DNA of 64,000 bases from Flavobacteriaceae bacterium D16 (GTDB lineage Bacteria; Bacteroidota; Bacteroidia; Flavobacteriales; Flavobacteriaceae): contig JAJTJC010000033.1 in the NCBI GenBank assembly GCA_021295155.1, positions 1 to 64,000 of the forward strand. Direction: 5' to 3'. The notes beneath the pieces were generated by a model. The model searched no databases. It saw only the letters and a list, made by a program, of their open reading frames with translations, and had not been told where the DNA came from. The translations under genes and the position numbers were made by a program. This document shows positions 8,976 to 16,987 of this stretch, one piece after another. The first letter of the stretch is position 1. Every line of letters begins with the position of its first letter.

Positions 8976-11174
8976 TTAAATATTCAGCCAGTAGGTAAGC
9001 TTGAGGTTTATGGACCTCAATTTGGGCATGAATGAATTGACAAAGTAGTTATCGTTGTAGACCAGGAAAAGGTCGGATAAGGGAGCAAAACGCCACTGCA
9101 ATCGGGAATTGATCCCCAGGTTATCCCTTTGGTTGCTGTATTGTATTAAAGTCGACCAGAAGAGGGACTTACTAAAGGTGAGGTCGAACTTAGGGCTTAT
9201 AAGCCAGATGTTTGCACTGCCATAAGGTTCCGGTAATTCGATCTGATCATAATTAAAGGACATAGTAACAAAAGCCTTGGGCTGAATTCGCAATGTCATC
9301 CTGCCCTCAACGGAAAAGCGATCCCCATTGAAAAACCTACCTACAGTAGGGCTAACAGAATAAGAAAAAATCCTTCTGCGGTCAGAGCTATACCGGAAAT
9401 CCACAGAATTGTAATAATAACCCTGCTCTCCTGGCAAGGGGATGGCATCATCACTGCGGGTAGGGTCAAACTCTTCCAATAAATACGTGTAGCGATGTGA
9501 GAATGAAGCCCTCGCCTCGGATTGATCGTTAAAGTTCACTTCCCAGTCAACTCGTGTAGAATAATCTGTGTTCTGGAAATCATTACCAGGGGTCCAGGTA
9601 TAACTCGGGACGAGTCGAATACTATGATTTTGGACTATTCCTTTTTTAGGCCAGAAGATCCTCCTCGCACTAACGAAACTTTTAAAAATATCGGTTCTAC
9701 GGACAAACCCAAGATCGGATTGGTAATCTTCACCAACAAATACGGCCTTACTAAAGAAGTTCCAGTACCTGGAATTATATTCGAGTCGCATTCCTGAGGA
9801 AAGGTCCTCTAAACTGCCGCCAGGCTCAAAAGATTTATGCAGAAAAAACGAGCCATTCCAAACATTGTCTTCAGAGATCAGGTTGTAGTCAATACCCAGG
9901 ACCCGGTTATACCGGTCTTCCTCCGCAAGGAAATCATAGTCTTGGGTCGCCTGCCTATTGATAAAGAAAAAGCCAATGTTAGAACGGGAGAATACCTGTT
10001 GTTGCAAGGCCAGCATCATATTGTTGTTGGAGGCTATTTCATTCGCCTCATCAGCCTCGGTCTGCAGATTTAGAAAACCAAGCCGTAGCCGGTTATTCAA
10101 TTTGCCACTTAGGCGAACACCACCAATAATGTTATTTTCTATAGTATTTCCGGCAGTGTCCTGTGCAATTCCAATACGTCTTGAGAAAAAAGGGTTGCTG
10201 TCCCTCGAATCTCCAAAGCTTGCGAAAAGGTCAATATTATCAATAAAAAACTGACGTTTTTCAGGAAGTCCGATTTCAAAGCGTGTCAGGTTGGTCACCT
10301 GATCATCTACCTCTACCTGGGAAAAATCCGGATTTACCGTGATGTCCAGATTCATACTGTTTCCGATCGATACCTTGGCATCTCCACCAAATTTAAAATC
10401 GTTAAGGGAAGATTCATTTTCGAAATCTGTGGCACTCAGGTAGTTGATATAGGGTATAATAGCAAGTGGCGTTCGCGATCTCCCCAGGGGTTTTTCAAAA
10501 ATCATATCACCCATAAAAGTGAGCCCGAATATATTCTGGTTCTGGGGTATACGTACCCAGGTGCTATTTTCATTGGATTGGGTGTCAAAACGGTAGCTGT
10601 TAAAGCGCCATTTAGTTTCCCCCTCCCTGAATTTAAAAGAGGTAAGAGGAATAACCATTTCCGCGGTGTAGTAGTCATCATAAATCCTGGAATCTCCCTT
10701 CCACTTCACATCCCAGGAAATGGTGAAGTCACCATTGCCGAGTCCACCTCCGGAAACCAGCCCCTCTCGTCTCACACCATAGGGATTGGTCCCGAAAAGA
10801 AAAGCATTATTACCATCATTAAAAGTATCGAAAAGTAAGGTAATGTTATCGCTGTTACCGGCCCTGAAATCCCGCTTCAGGGATTCAACGGCATAGTCAC
10901 GACCTGCTGTATAGACTGTAATCCCCACATAGAGGTTTTTGTCGTCATACAACATCTTTATATCGGTTTGTTTAACTGCCTGAATAGAATCTACAGGGAA
11001 GTATTCCCAGAAATCACGGGCGCTTTCTGCCGCAAACCAGATAGGTTCATCCATTACTCCATCAGGGGTTATGGTTTCGTCTATATAGCGTACAGTAAAC
11101 GATTTGTAGCTATCTTGTCCGTATAGGTTGAAGGAAACAACAGCTAATAGCAGACAGCAAAAAATTCTGAGCAT
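8976..11174 (-). CDS. DUF5916 outer-membrane protein with CBM9-like N-terminal domain
   Basis: A secreted protein of 732 residues. The signal peptide ends near LYGQ. The N-terminal 200 residues (ITPDGVMDEPIWFAAE, NLYVGITVY, WDVKWKGDSR, AEMVIPLTSF) form a family 9 carbohydrate-binding-like domain. The rest is DUF5916, a predicted barrel with alternating aromatic strands ending in LKLTYWLNI. This family is common in marine Bacteroidota; its role is not established. The ATG at 11174 is chosen over a start at 11210 because an SD-like AAGGAGGA and a -7 box lie between them. No SusC/D or hydrolase neighbours help with function. Confidence 0.88.
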   Translation of the reverse strand: MLRIFCCLLLAVVSFNLYGQDSYKSFTVRYIDETITPDGVMDEPIWFAAESARDFWEYFPVDSIQAVKQTDIKMLYDDKNLYVGITVYTAGRDYAVESLKRDFRAGNSDNITLLFDTFNDGNNAFLFGTNPYGVRREGLVSGGGLGNGDFTISWDVKWKGDSRIYDDYYTAEMVIPLTSFKFREGETKWRFNSYRFDTQSNENSTWVRIPQNQNIFGLTFMGDMIFEKPLGRSRTPLAIIPYINYLSATDFENESSLNDFKFGGDAKVSIGNSMNLDITVNPDFSQVEVDDQVTNLTRFEIGLPEKRQFFIDNIDLFASFGDSRDSNPFFSRRIGIAQDTAGNTIENNIIGGVRLSGKLNNRLRLGFLNLQTEADEANEIASNNNMMLALQQQVFSRSNIGFFFINRQATQDYDFLAEEDRYNRVLGIDYNLISEDNVWNGSFFLHKSFEPGGSLEDLSSGMRLEYNSRYWNFFSKAVFVGEDYQSDLGFVRRTDIFKSFVSARRIFWPKKGIVQNHSIRLVPSYTWTPGNDFQNTDYSTRVDWEVNFNDQSEARASFSHRYTYLLEEFDPTRSDDAIPLPGEQGYYYNSVDFRYSSDRRRIFSYSVSPTVGRFFNGDRFSVEGRMTLRIQPKAFVTMSFNYDQIELPEPYGSANIWLISPKFDLTFSKSLFWSTLIQYSNQRDNLGINSRLQWRFAPLSDLFLVYNDNYFVNSFMPKLRSINLKLTYWLNI

Positions 11175-11177
11175 TTT

Positions 11178-11187
11178 GTCCTCCTTA
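11178..11187 (-). promoter_or_regulatory. Shine-Dalgarno-like AAGGAGGA before the DUF5916 gene
   Basis: The minus strand reads AAGGAGGACAAAATG, a near-perfect anti-16S match with a short spacer. Such sites are rare upstream of genes in this window and in Bacteroidota generally. It settles the start codon at 11174. Confidence 0.6.
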
Positions 11188-11198
11188 GTCAGCAGCGA

Positions 11199-11206
11199 CA
11201 AAATTA
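11199..11206 (-). promoter_or_regulatory. -7 promoter box (TAATTTTG) for the DUF5916 gene
   Basis: TAATTTTG on the minus strand fits the consensus; transcription would start at about 11193, giving a leader of about 19 nt that contains the SD-like site. Confidence 0.5.
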
Positions 11207-11256
11207 ACACTTAACTATCTTAAATAAATCCCAAAGTTTTAAGCTGGAATTATGTC

Positions 11257-12189
11257 TTATTTATTGTTAAGTATAAAGCTAGTAATACTTTGCAGCAGGG
11301 GAAGAGAGAGGGGAATACCCGATTGCATATAGGCCTGTTGATTTTCAAGCATGGAATTCACCTCCTTTAGTACATGATTGAGCTTGGGAATGATCTCCAG
11401 CTGGGACCCTGGTAAAGCCTCATGGAGCAGCCTGGCATCATCTGAACTCACCTGAATATCTGCTTCTCCATTAATTATTAGGGTGGGGATAGCTACTTTT
11501 TTTATTTCCTCTGCGGGATCAAGCACCGCATAGGCTTTTAAAAAACGATGGTTTTGAGGTGCGAAGATCTGATAAAGCATAGGGTTTACGGTGACTATGG
11601 TATCTGTTTCCTGAAGCTCCTTAAAGTGTTCGGCGGCAAGGTCGCCCAGCTCTGTACTTTGATTGCTGATCTGCTCCACAATTTTCCTGTCAATAGAAAC
11701 TCCCGGACCAGCCAGGGATATAAAACTTTTCACCTTGGGAGATAAACTCATCATACCCACTAAAGAACCTTGACTGTGGCCAACCACATGAACAGATCCG
11801 AATCGGTCATCTGAAATAAATTGGTTTATAGCGAGCTTGGCATCTGCTACTAAGTCTTCGAATAGGATATTTTTTAGTTTACTGATATTGGCCGCAACCG
11901 CGGTTCGCTTGTCGTAACTGTAAAAACCAATCCCCTTGCTATTTAAACTGTCCCGTAGCGTTTTAATATAGTTAGCCTGAACAACGGTACCCTCCTGATT
12001 ACCGTCACGGTCTACATTGCCCGATCCCTGGATAAAAACAACCAGTGGCAGACCATCCGGGCTATCTGGATATGTCAATGTCCCTGGCAGCATGATATCA
12101 CCATTGGATATTGCTAATTCTTCTGAAATTACTTCCTGTGCATTGCTTTGTAATAGGAAAAGACAACAAAGTAGTCGGACTATTTTCAT
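11257..12189 (-). CDS. Exported alpha/beta hydrolase
   Basis: A serine hydrolase of about 310 residues with a signal peptide (MKIVRLLCCLFLLQSNAQ). The nucleophile elbow is GHSQG, the oxyanion region FIQGSGNVDRDGN, the acid probably the Asp of NGEADIQ and the base the His of KLNHV. The lid region is helical. The architecture (SNGDIMLPGTLTYP, YDKRTAV) is that of the Bacteroidota alpha/beta hydrolases often labelled S9-like or dienelactone hydrolase-like. The substrate cannot be told. The start was moved 17 codons downstream of the longest frame to the ATG that opens the signal peptide. Confidence 0.87.
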   Translation of the reverse strand: MKIVRLLCCLFLLQSNAQEVISEELAISNGDIMLPGTLTYPDSPDGLPLVVFIQGSGNVDRDGNQEGTVVQANYIKTLRDSLNSKGIGFYSYDKRTAVAANISKLKNILFEDLVADAKLAINQFISDDRFGSVHVVGHSQGSLVGMMSLSPKVKSFISLAGPGVSIDRKIVEQISNQSTELGDLAAEHFKELQETDTIVTVNPMLYQIFAPQNHRFLKAYAVLDPAEEIKKVAIPTLIINGEADIQVSSDDARLLHEALPGSQLEIIPKLNHVLKEVNSMLENQQAYMQSGIPLSLPLLQSITSFILNNK

Positions 12190-12267
12190 GGATTTTATAC
12201 TTAACGGGTATGTAGCTGTAAAGTAAAAATTTAATTTCAATTTAACCTGGAGGCACCATGAATTATC

Positions 12268-12275
12268 TATTTTTG
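12268..12275 (+). promoter_or_regulatory. -7 promoter box (TATTTTTG) for the S1/P1 nuclease gene
   Basis: TATTTTTG lies 18 nt before the ATG at 12294 and downstream of an alternative ATG at 12258, so the later start is favoured. Confidence 0.5.
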
Positions 12276-12293
12276 ATTTTTAATATTTACGTT

Positions 12294-13067
12294 ATGAAAC
12301 GGATTTTGTTCCTTATTTTTCTGAGTACTTCCATGGCCTACAGCAATGTAGATTTTTGGGGGAAAACGGGCCATCGTGTCGTTGGTGAAGTGGCACAGAA
12401 ATATTTAACCGGCAAAGCAAAACGTCAAATAACAAAACTGCTAAAAGGAGCAAGCCTGGCTGAGGTGGCCAATTACGCAGACGCCATTAAATCGGACCGT
12501 GCTTATGATAGATTTATGCCTTGGCATTATGTGAATTTCGGACCTGATCAGGAGTATCGCAATGTGGAACCCAACCCTGAAGGTGATGTGGTTATGGGAA
12601 TTCTCCGTTGCAAGGCTATTCTGGAGGACGAAGGCCGAAGTGAAGAGGATCATGTCTTTTATCTCAAGATGTTGATTCATCTTGTAGGGGATCTACACCA
12701 GCCCATGCATGCAGGCCGGGCGGAGAATCGCGGAGGTAACGATATCCAGATACAGTGGTTTGGCCGTGGCAGCAATTTACACCGCCTTTGGGATACCAAT
12801 ATGATTAATGATTACGGTATGAGTTACACCGAGCTCAGTAAAAAAGTGGATAAACTTAGCCGCAAGGAACGCAAAATACTAGCGCAGGGTGATGTCTACA
12901 GTTGGGTGGAAGAATCCCAGGACATTGCCAATAAGATTTATGCATCGGTTCAAGTGGGCGACAAACTGGGGTATTCGTACAGCTATGGTAATTGGCAAAT
13001 AGTTGAAGAACAATTACTAAAAGGCGGTGTGCGCTTAGCTGCAGTACTTAACGCTATTTTTAGTTAA
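12294..13067 (+). CDS. S1/P1-type zinc-dependent nuclease
   Basis: A secreted or periplasmic nuclease that cleaves single-stranded DNA or RNA and releases 5'-nucleotides. The protein has 257 residues including a signal peptide (MKRILFLIFLSTSMAYS). The mature N-terminus contains the Trp used as a zinc ligand (DFWGKTGHRVVGE). Other ligands are the Asp of NYADAI, the His of MPWHYVNF, the HLVGDLHQPMH group and NLHRLWD, so the three-zinc site is complete. The shorter start agrees with the promoter box. It converges with the DUF2805 gene, 2 bp apart. Confidence 0.93.
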   Translation: MKRILFLIFLSTSMAYSNVDFWGKTGHRVVGEVAQKYLTGKAKRQITKLLKGASLAEVANYADAIKSDRAYDRFMPWHYVNFGPDQEYRNVEPNPEGDVVMGILRCKAILEDEGRSEEDHVFYLKMLIHLVGDLHQPMHAGRAENRGGNDIQIQWFGRGSNLHRLWDTNMINDYGMSYTELSKKVDKLSRKERKILAQGDVYSWVEESQDIANKIYASVQVGDKLGYSYSYGNWQIVEEQLLKGGVRLAAVLNAIFS

Positions 13068-13069
13068 TC

Positions 13070-13348
13070 TTACCGTTTCGAGATTTTATTTCCGGTGATT
13101 TGACGCTGCCGGCTGCATTTAAAACGATCTATATCATTTTCCCTTAATTTAGAGTGTTTGGTCTTACGTCCCTGAACACGTTTTCTCCACATTCTAAAAC
13201 TACTGGCTTTCATGTGTTTTCTCATGATTGCAATAGTCTCCTGCTCGCTGATACCAAACTGATAGGTTATGGCTTCAAATGGTGTTCGGTCTTCCCAGGC
13301 CATTTCAATGATACGATCCAGCTCTTTTTCGGTAAATTCTTTAATCAT
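13070..13348 (-). CDS. DUF2805 / TIGR03643 family protein
   Basis: A basic 92-residue protein. It opens with FTEKELDRIIEMAWEDRTPF and continues through GISEQETIAIMRKHMK and SSFRMWRKRVQGRKTKH, the full TIGR03643 pattern. The central part looks like a helix-turn-helix and the tail is Lys/Arg rich, so nucleic acid binding is plausible, but no function is established. The ATG at 13348 was chosen because a -7 box sits 7 nt upstream of it; the frame runs on to 13369. Confidence 0.85.
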   Translation of the reverse strand: MIKEFTEKELDRIIEMAWEDRTPFEAITYQFGISEQETIAIMRKHMKASSFRMWRKRVQGRKTKHSKLRENDIDRFKCSRQRQITGNKISKR

Positions 13349-13355
13349 AGCGGTG

Positions 13356-13363
13356 CAAAGATA
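13356..13363 (-). promoter_or_regulatory. -7 promoter box (TATCTTTG) for the DUF2805 gene
   Basis: The minus strand reads TATCTTTG with 7 nt to the ATG, so the mRNA would have almost no leader. Confidence 0.5.
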
Positions 13364-13544
13364 AGGCATAATCTGGGAATGTCCCTTCGGTAATTAGCAG
13401 GCAGTTTATCTAATGATCTGGTTTTTAATCTATTATATTGGGATTTCTTTCAAATACAAATTAATTTAATTCTAAACTATGTGGAGATTAATGCGATACC
13501 CAGGCATTAAAGGCAGTAGTTTAGGTGAACGTTTTAGGGTAATA

Positions 13545-13576
13545 AAAAATCGGTTTGAATTCAGACCGATTTTTTA
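13545..13576. terminator. 32-bp near-perfect palindrome, bidirectional terminator
   Basis: Arms of 16 bases centred on GAATTC pair fully except for one G.T wobble, with A6 and T6 at the ends. It overlaps the stop codon of the AlkB-like gene. The 225-bp stretch from 13349 to 13573 holds no other gene that I can support. Confidence 0.75.
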
Positions 13577-14173
13577 TTGGATTACACGGAAGGTTAGATT
13601 TATACGTTCCCCGATTTGCCGTCTGGTTTTAGGTATTTGATGTAACCAATTGTGTTGAGTAGCTCCCTTCATCAATAAAAGGCTGCCGTGCTCCAGAATC
13701 ATCTTGTGTTTTAATTGCTTGTTTTCTTTGTGCTTAAGATGAAAACTTCTGGCTTCTCCAAGCGAGAGGGATGCAATTACAGGGTTAGTACCCAGTTCTT
13801 TTTCATTATCGGCGTGCCAGCCATTGCTGTCGCGACCATCCCGGTACAGATTCAATAAGCAGGTACTGAAGGAAATACCGGATATTTTATCGATAGCTGC
13901 TTTGAGTTGTTCAAGGATCGGCGTGAATCGCTGGGGATGCATGGTAATGTTTGAATAATGGTATGGTTTCTCATTATTGGCATACAAGGCCGTGAGTCTC
14001 GGTTGGGGATAAGTCTTGCCAAAAACCTTTATGTCGTCCTGTTGCCAGGGCGTTTCATGTTTCAGTATTTTAAAATAATTGTTTGCCTCTTCTTTATCGA
14101 GAAATGCAGGATAGTACCATATATCACTATCGGCTAGGCCCAGATCTACTCTATCAGGTATACGTGAAATCAC
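13574..14173 (-). CDS. AlkB-like 2-oxoglutarate/Fe(II) dioxygenase
   Basis: Predicted to repair alkylated bases (1-methyladenine, 3-methylcytosine) by oxidative demethylation. At 199 residues it resembles the ALKBH2/3 type. The iron motif is GWHADNE (HxD), the distal His is in TQHNWLHQIPK, and the 2-oxoglutarate Arg in GERINLTFR. The segment PRLTALYAN and the nucleotide-recognition lid YSNITMHPQRFTPIL also fit. The start is GTG, overlapping the TAG of the AraC-type gene by one base, so the two genes are translationally coupled, a layout reminiscent of adaptive-response pairs. Confidence 0.92.
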   Translation of the reverse strand: MISRIPDRVDLGLADSDIWYYPAFLDKEEANNYFKILKHETPWQQDDIKVFGKTYPQPRLTALYANNEKPYHYSNITMHPQRFTPILEQLKAAIDKISGISFSTCLLNLYRDGRDSNGWHADNEKELGTNPVIASLSLGEARSFHLKHKENKQLKHKMILEHGSLLLMKGATQHNWLHQIPKTRRQIGERINLTFRVIQ

Positions 14174-15045
14174 TACTGCAAAACCTTTTTTAGTTGGTTT
14201 CGATATTCAGAAGGGCTTTGACCGGTAAAGGCCTTAAACGACTTGTTGAAATGGGAAAAGTTATTGAAACCACTATCAAAACAGACTTCCGTAATACTCA
14301 TAGGTTGTTCGGCAAGTAACTTTGACGCGTGCACCAGCCTGTACTCATTGACAAACTGAACAAAAGTTTTGTTGGTGATCTTTTTAAAGTAGCGGCAAAA
14401 AGAAGGCACGGTCATGCTTGAAAGGTCAGCAATTGTTTTTAGGGGTATGTCTTCTTTGAAATTGGTTTTGACATAATTGAATATGAGATTGATCCTGTCA
14501 TTATCCTTGATTTCTGTCTCCATGGAGAATCCTTCGGCATTTAATATTTTCATTTCCCTGGAATTACTGAGGTCGTTCAAAATACTAAGGATGGATAGCA
14601 GGCCCCGAAAATCAGATTTTCCCTCCATGGCTTCCATTTTTTCACCTACTATTTCTTTAGTCTTACCATAAAAGGCAATTCCACTTTTTGCAATCTCGAA
14701 CAAGGAACTAATCTTCTTCATTTCCGGGATACTGAAAAAATCATTCCCAAGGAAATCTGCTTTCATCTGGATGACAGTTTCGCTTTTGTTTCCGGTAAAC
14801 TTGTCGGTAAAGCCGCAATGCGGCAAATTGCTACCAATGAGCATGAGGTCTCCACCGTTATAGCAGGATACATGGCTCCCTATTTGACGCTTGCCAGTTC
14901 CCCCGTTGATGTACACTAATTCTATTTCGGGGTGGTAATGCCAATAATTATCCTTGTTGTTTTTGGCCGAATCAAACTTTTGATAGGTGTAGGAGTGACC
15001 AAAATTAGGCTCAATGGCCTCAAACGCAGGTTTAATCTGTTTCAT
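14173..15045 (-). CDS. AraC-family transcriptional regulator with cupin sensor domain
   Basis: A 290-residue regulator. The N-terminal cupin-like half carries WHYHPEIELVYINGG, and the C-terminal ~100 residues hold two helix-turn-helix units (IPLKTIADLSSMTVPSFCRY; ITEVCFDSGFNNFSHFNKSF). The ligand is unknown, but Bacteroidota proteins of this layout often respond to sugars. The alkB-like gene overlaps its stop codon. A TAATTTTG box and a 12-bp palindrome lie about 40-60 nt upstream of the start. Confidence 0.92.
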   Translation of the reverse strand: MKQIKPAFEAIEPNFGHSYTYQKFDSAKNNKDNYWHYHPEIELVYINGGTGKRQIGSHVSCYNGGDLMLIGSNLPHCGFTDKFTGNKSETVIQMKADFLGNDFFSIPEMKKISSLFEIAKSGIAFYGKTKEIVGEKMEAMEGKSDFRGLLSILSILNDLSNSREMKILNAEGFSMETEIKDNDRINLIFNYVKTNFKEDIPLKTIADLSSMTVPSFCRYFKKITNKTFVQFVNEYRLVHASKLLAEQPMSITEVCFDSGFNNFSHFNKSFKAFTGQSPSEYRNQLKKVLQ

Positions 15046-15082
15046 TTTGTTTTTGATTGATTAGGTAAAATTACCCCAGCCT

Positions 15083-15094
15083 GAATTCGAATTC
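15083..15094. promoter_or_regulatory. 12-bp perfect palindrome GAATTCGAATTC, possible operator
   Basis: The palindrome covers the predicted transcription start of the AraC-type gene, just downstream of its -7 box. An autoregulatory site is possible; only position supports this. Confidence 0.3.
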
Positions 15095-15099
15095 GTTTG

Positions 15100-15107
15100 C
15101 AAAATTA
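15100..15107 (-). promoter_or_regulatory. -7 promoter box (TAATTTTG) for the AraC-alkB operon
   Basis: The minus strand reads TAATTTTG, about 55 nt before the start codon of the regulator. Confidence 0.5.
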
Positions 15108-15215
15108 ACAAGAATATGTGCAATATTACCATTTTAGAAACTTTTAACATTCAATATGGGTAAAATAAGACATAAATTGGAAAATCTGCATGTAGTGGAA
15201 GCGTTATTCCGGGGG

Positions 15216-15223
15216 TATGTTTG
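15216..15223 (+). promoter_or_regulatory. -7 promoter box (TATGTTTG) for two small genes
   Basis: TATGTTTG fits TAnnTTTG and sits 27 nt before the ATG of the 45-codon gene. Confidence 0.45.
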
Positions 15224-15250
15224 TACTGTAATTTAGAATTAACTGTTTGA

Positions 15251-15388
15251 ATGAATAACGTAAAAACAGAAGCTATGATTAAACAATTCAAAAATCAAAC
15301 CCCGGAGAATCAGGGATTAATACTATATGTTACCCTGAATTCAATAACAATAGCGCTCGTTGCTGCTATCATGTTATTAAACCTTTAA
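15251..15388 (+). CDS. Small single-span membrane protein, 45 residues
   Basis: A short frame of 45 codons with a polar N-terminal half (KTEAMIKQFKNQTPENQG) and a single hydrophobic segment (LILYVTLNSITIALVAAIML) at the C-terminus. It has its own upstream TATGTTTG box, and the next + strand gene follows 43 bp later. I do not recognise a family. A second in-frame ATG at codon 9 could also be the start. Promoter placement and composition make it a credible small gene. Confidence 0.5.
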   Translation: MNNVKTEAMIKQFKNQTPENQGLILYVTLNSITIALVAAIMLLNL

Positions 15389-15431
15389 TCTAAATCTAAA
15401 AAGAAATCAATAATTCAAAAAACGAAATATT

Positions 15432-15797
15432 ATGAACACAATTGTTAAAACCACCACTGTACTAGCCCTTATGTTTGCAACCGCAACTGCTACGGCTATC
15501 GAAAGTAAAAACGGTACAAAAGCTTCAGAAATTGAGCGACTTACCAAAAAAGAAATCACAAGACCCGTTTTCAAGAAAAAGGGTGACAAGCTTTACATGA
15601 ACCTTTTAAACCTGGGCCTAGAAAAAGTGAATATCAAGGTTGTTGACAGCGAAAACCGTGTTGTTTTTAGTGAAGTAGTAAAAGGAGAGCTGTTAATCCA
15701 AAAGGCTTTTAACTTCGAAAAGGCTTTTGAAGATAGTTATACCGTGGTTGTAAAGGACAGCGAGGGTACCTACAGAGAAAAACTGGAAGTAAAGTAA
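15432..15797 (+). CDS. Small exported protein of unknown function
   Basis: A 121-residue protein with a signal peptide ending near ATATA. The mature part is Lys/Glu rich and predicted to be all-beta, with a pattern like a small Ig-like or DUF3244-type sandwich (KLYMNLLNLGLEKVNIKVVD, ENRVVFSEV, YTVVVKDSEGTYREKLEV). It has no cysteine in the mature part and no lipobox. A strong terminator follows, so it ends the transcript begun at the 45-residue gene. Function unknown. Confidence 0.75.
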   Translation: MNTIVKTTTVLALMFATATATAIESKNGTKASEIERLTKKEITRPVFKKKGDKLYMNLLNLGLEKVNIKVVDSENRVVFSEVVKGELLIQKAFNFEKAFEDSYTVVVKDSEGTYREKLEVK

Positions 15798-15815
15798 AGT
15801 TTAATAAATCAAATT

Positions 15816-15845
15816 AAAGGGGCTTATATAAGCCCCTTTTTTTAT
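15816..15845 (+). terminator. Intrinsic terminator after the small exported protein
   Basis: AAGGGGCTTATATAAGCCCC followed by seven T forms a stable GC-rich hairpin. It reaches the stop codon of the convergent MOSC gene and may serve both strands. Confidence 0.85.
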
Positions 15846-16474
15846 AGGAATTTTTTGAGTTTATCCTTCTGCCGCATGGAAAGCGCTGGATTGTCCAGGG
15901 CCAGCTGAAGGATGTCTGGATCTTTAAGCTCCATATACCGCAGTTCAAAGAATGCTTTTACGGTTAGATCATTATCGGACTGACGAATTAAGTGTACCGT
16001 ATCGCCTGTACTAACTATTCCTTCTTCCAGAATACGCACATAAGTACCGGGAAAGCCGTGGTCCACAAATTCCTGGATTATCTTTTGGTTTCCAAATTTC
16101 AAACCCAGCTTATAGCAAGGCTCACGAGGTTCTGAAACCTCCACCAACGCCTCCCCGATTTGTAAGACATCCCCGATCCGAAGCTGGGATTCATCGAGAC
16201 CAGAAATGCTGAGGTTTTCACCAAACATACCCCAGTCCCATTCCAAATCCGGATACTTTTTTTTCCAATACTCATATTGCTCTGTAGAAAAAAGGTAACA
16301 CGCCTTGTCAACTCCTCCGTGGAGCTTTCCATATACTATAGTGTCGCCTCGAACCTCTTCTTTGCCCAAATAAACGGGTTTCTTTACAGGTACTTTGTAG
16401 ATCCCCGTATATTCCGTTTTGCCTTTCCAGCTGATCTTCCTGGGTTGAGCGATGTTTGTTGCCAATACTTTCAT
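15842..16474 (-). CDS. MOSC domain protein (YiiM-like)
   Basis: MOSC domains bind the molybdenum cofactor sulfur centre or act in reductive detoxification. This 210-residue protein has the YiiM layout: GKLHGGVDKACYLFS, WDWGMFGENLSISG, the conserved Cys in SEPREPCYKLGLKF, HGFPGTYVRILEEG, and a C-terminal helical tail. It lacks the ferredoxin domain of longer homologues. The conserved Cys is present, so it is likely active. It stands alone, separated from upstream genes by a terminator. Confidence 0.92.
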   Translation of the reverse strand: MKVLATNIAQPRKISWKGKTEYTGIYKVPVKKPVYLGKEEVRGDTIVYGKLHGGVDKACYLFSTEQYEYWKKKYPDLEWDWGMFGENLSISGLDESQLRIGDVLQIGEALVEVSEPREPCYKLGLKFGNQKIIQEFVDHGFPGTYVRILEEGIVSTGDTVHLIRQSDNDLTVKAFFELRYMELKDPDILQLALDNPALSMRQKDKLKKFL

Positions 16475-16485
16475 ACTATAAAAAT

Positions 16486-16518
16486 AAAAAACCGCTACCT
16501 AAAATGATAACGGTTTTT
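16486..16518 (-). terminator. Terminator after the DUF6249 gene
   Basis: The AAAAACCG and CGGTTTTT arms enclose an AT-rich loop; the minus strand continues in T-rich sequence. It lies 24 bp past the DUF6249 stop and just upstream of the MOSC start. Confidence 0.6.
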
Positions 16519-16541
16519 CCTTTCTGGCAATTCAGATTGGT

Positions 16542-16892
16542 TTATTCCTCCTTTTCCAGCTTTTTGGTCATTGTAAAACCTGCAAATAACCCCAGTCCGG
16601 CCATCAGGAAAATAGTTCCCGGATAGGCAGTGTCTTCGTCAACACCAAACTGTGTCAGCAGTGAAGCCACAAATACCCCTATCCCAATACTAATGAGCAA
16701 TAAAGCAACATTCAGGATTAGGATCTTCCAAAAAGGAGCGCTCCTACGGTTCTTGGCCGAAAAGAAGATACTGGCATCTGCACCCTTCTCAATGAGCGCC
16801 AGCCTTTCTTTATTCCTGGTTGAAAAGTACAGGTAAAAAACACCAAAAATGGCTCCAAATATTAATGCTACAACAATTATTTCTCCTCCCAT
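16542..16892 (-). CDS. DUF6249-type membrane protein
   Basis: A small membrane protein of 116 residues with three membrane segments: EIIVVALIFGAIFGVFYLYF, ILILNVALLLISIGIGVFVA and GTIFLMAGLGLFAGFTM. The cytosolic loop STRNKERLALIEKGADASIF is the family hallmark. It is divergent from an ECF sigma gene and carries the same ECF-type promoter as that gene, so it is probably a member of that regulon. The molecular role is unknown. Confidence 0.82.
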   Translation of the reverse strand: MGGEIIVVALIFGAIFGVFYLYFSTRNKERLALIEKGADASIFFSAKNRRSAPFWKILILNVALLLISIGIGVFVASLLTQFGVDEDTAYPGTIFLMAGLGLFAGFTMTKKLEKEE

Positions 16893-16927
16893 GTTAGTTT
16901 TTCTTTTAAATTATACATTGGTTTTCA

Positions 16928-16963
16928 TTACATAAGACCGCCACTTTTTCAAAAAGGTTACAG
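16928..16963 (-). promoter_or_regulatory. ECF-type promoter for the DUF6249 gene
   Basis: On the minus strand the -35-like TGTAACCTT is followed, 16 nt after AACC, by a GGTC (-10-like) and then the start codon about 45 nt further on. The AACC/CGTC layout is the general ECF promoter pattern and mirrors the divergent one. Confidence 0.6.
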
Positions 16964-16987
16964 TTAGCTATATTTTTTTTCAAAAGG

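Noticed and set aside
13479-13637. A + strand frame of 52 codons (MWRLMRYPGIKGSS...) across the terminator and the AlkB 3' end
   Set aside because: It runs through the palindromic terminator and antisense to the end of the AlkB gene, has no promoter box and looks like chance.
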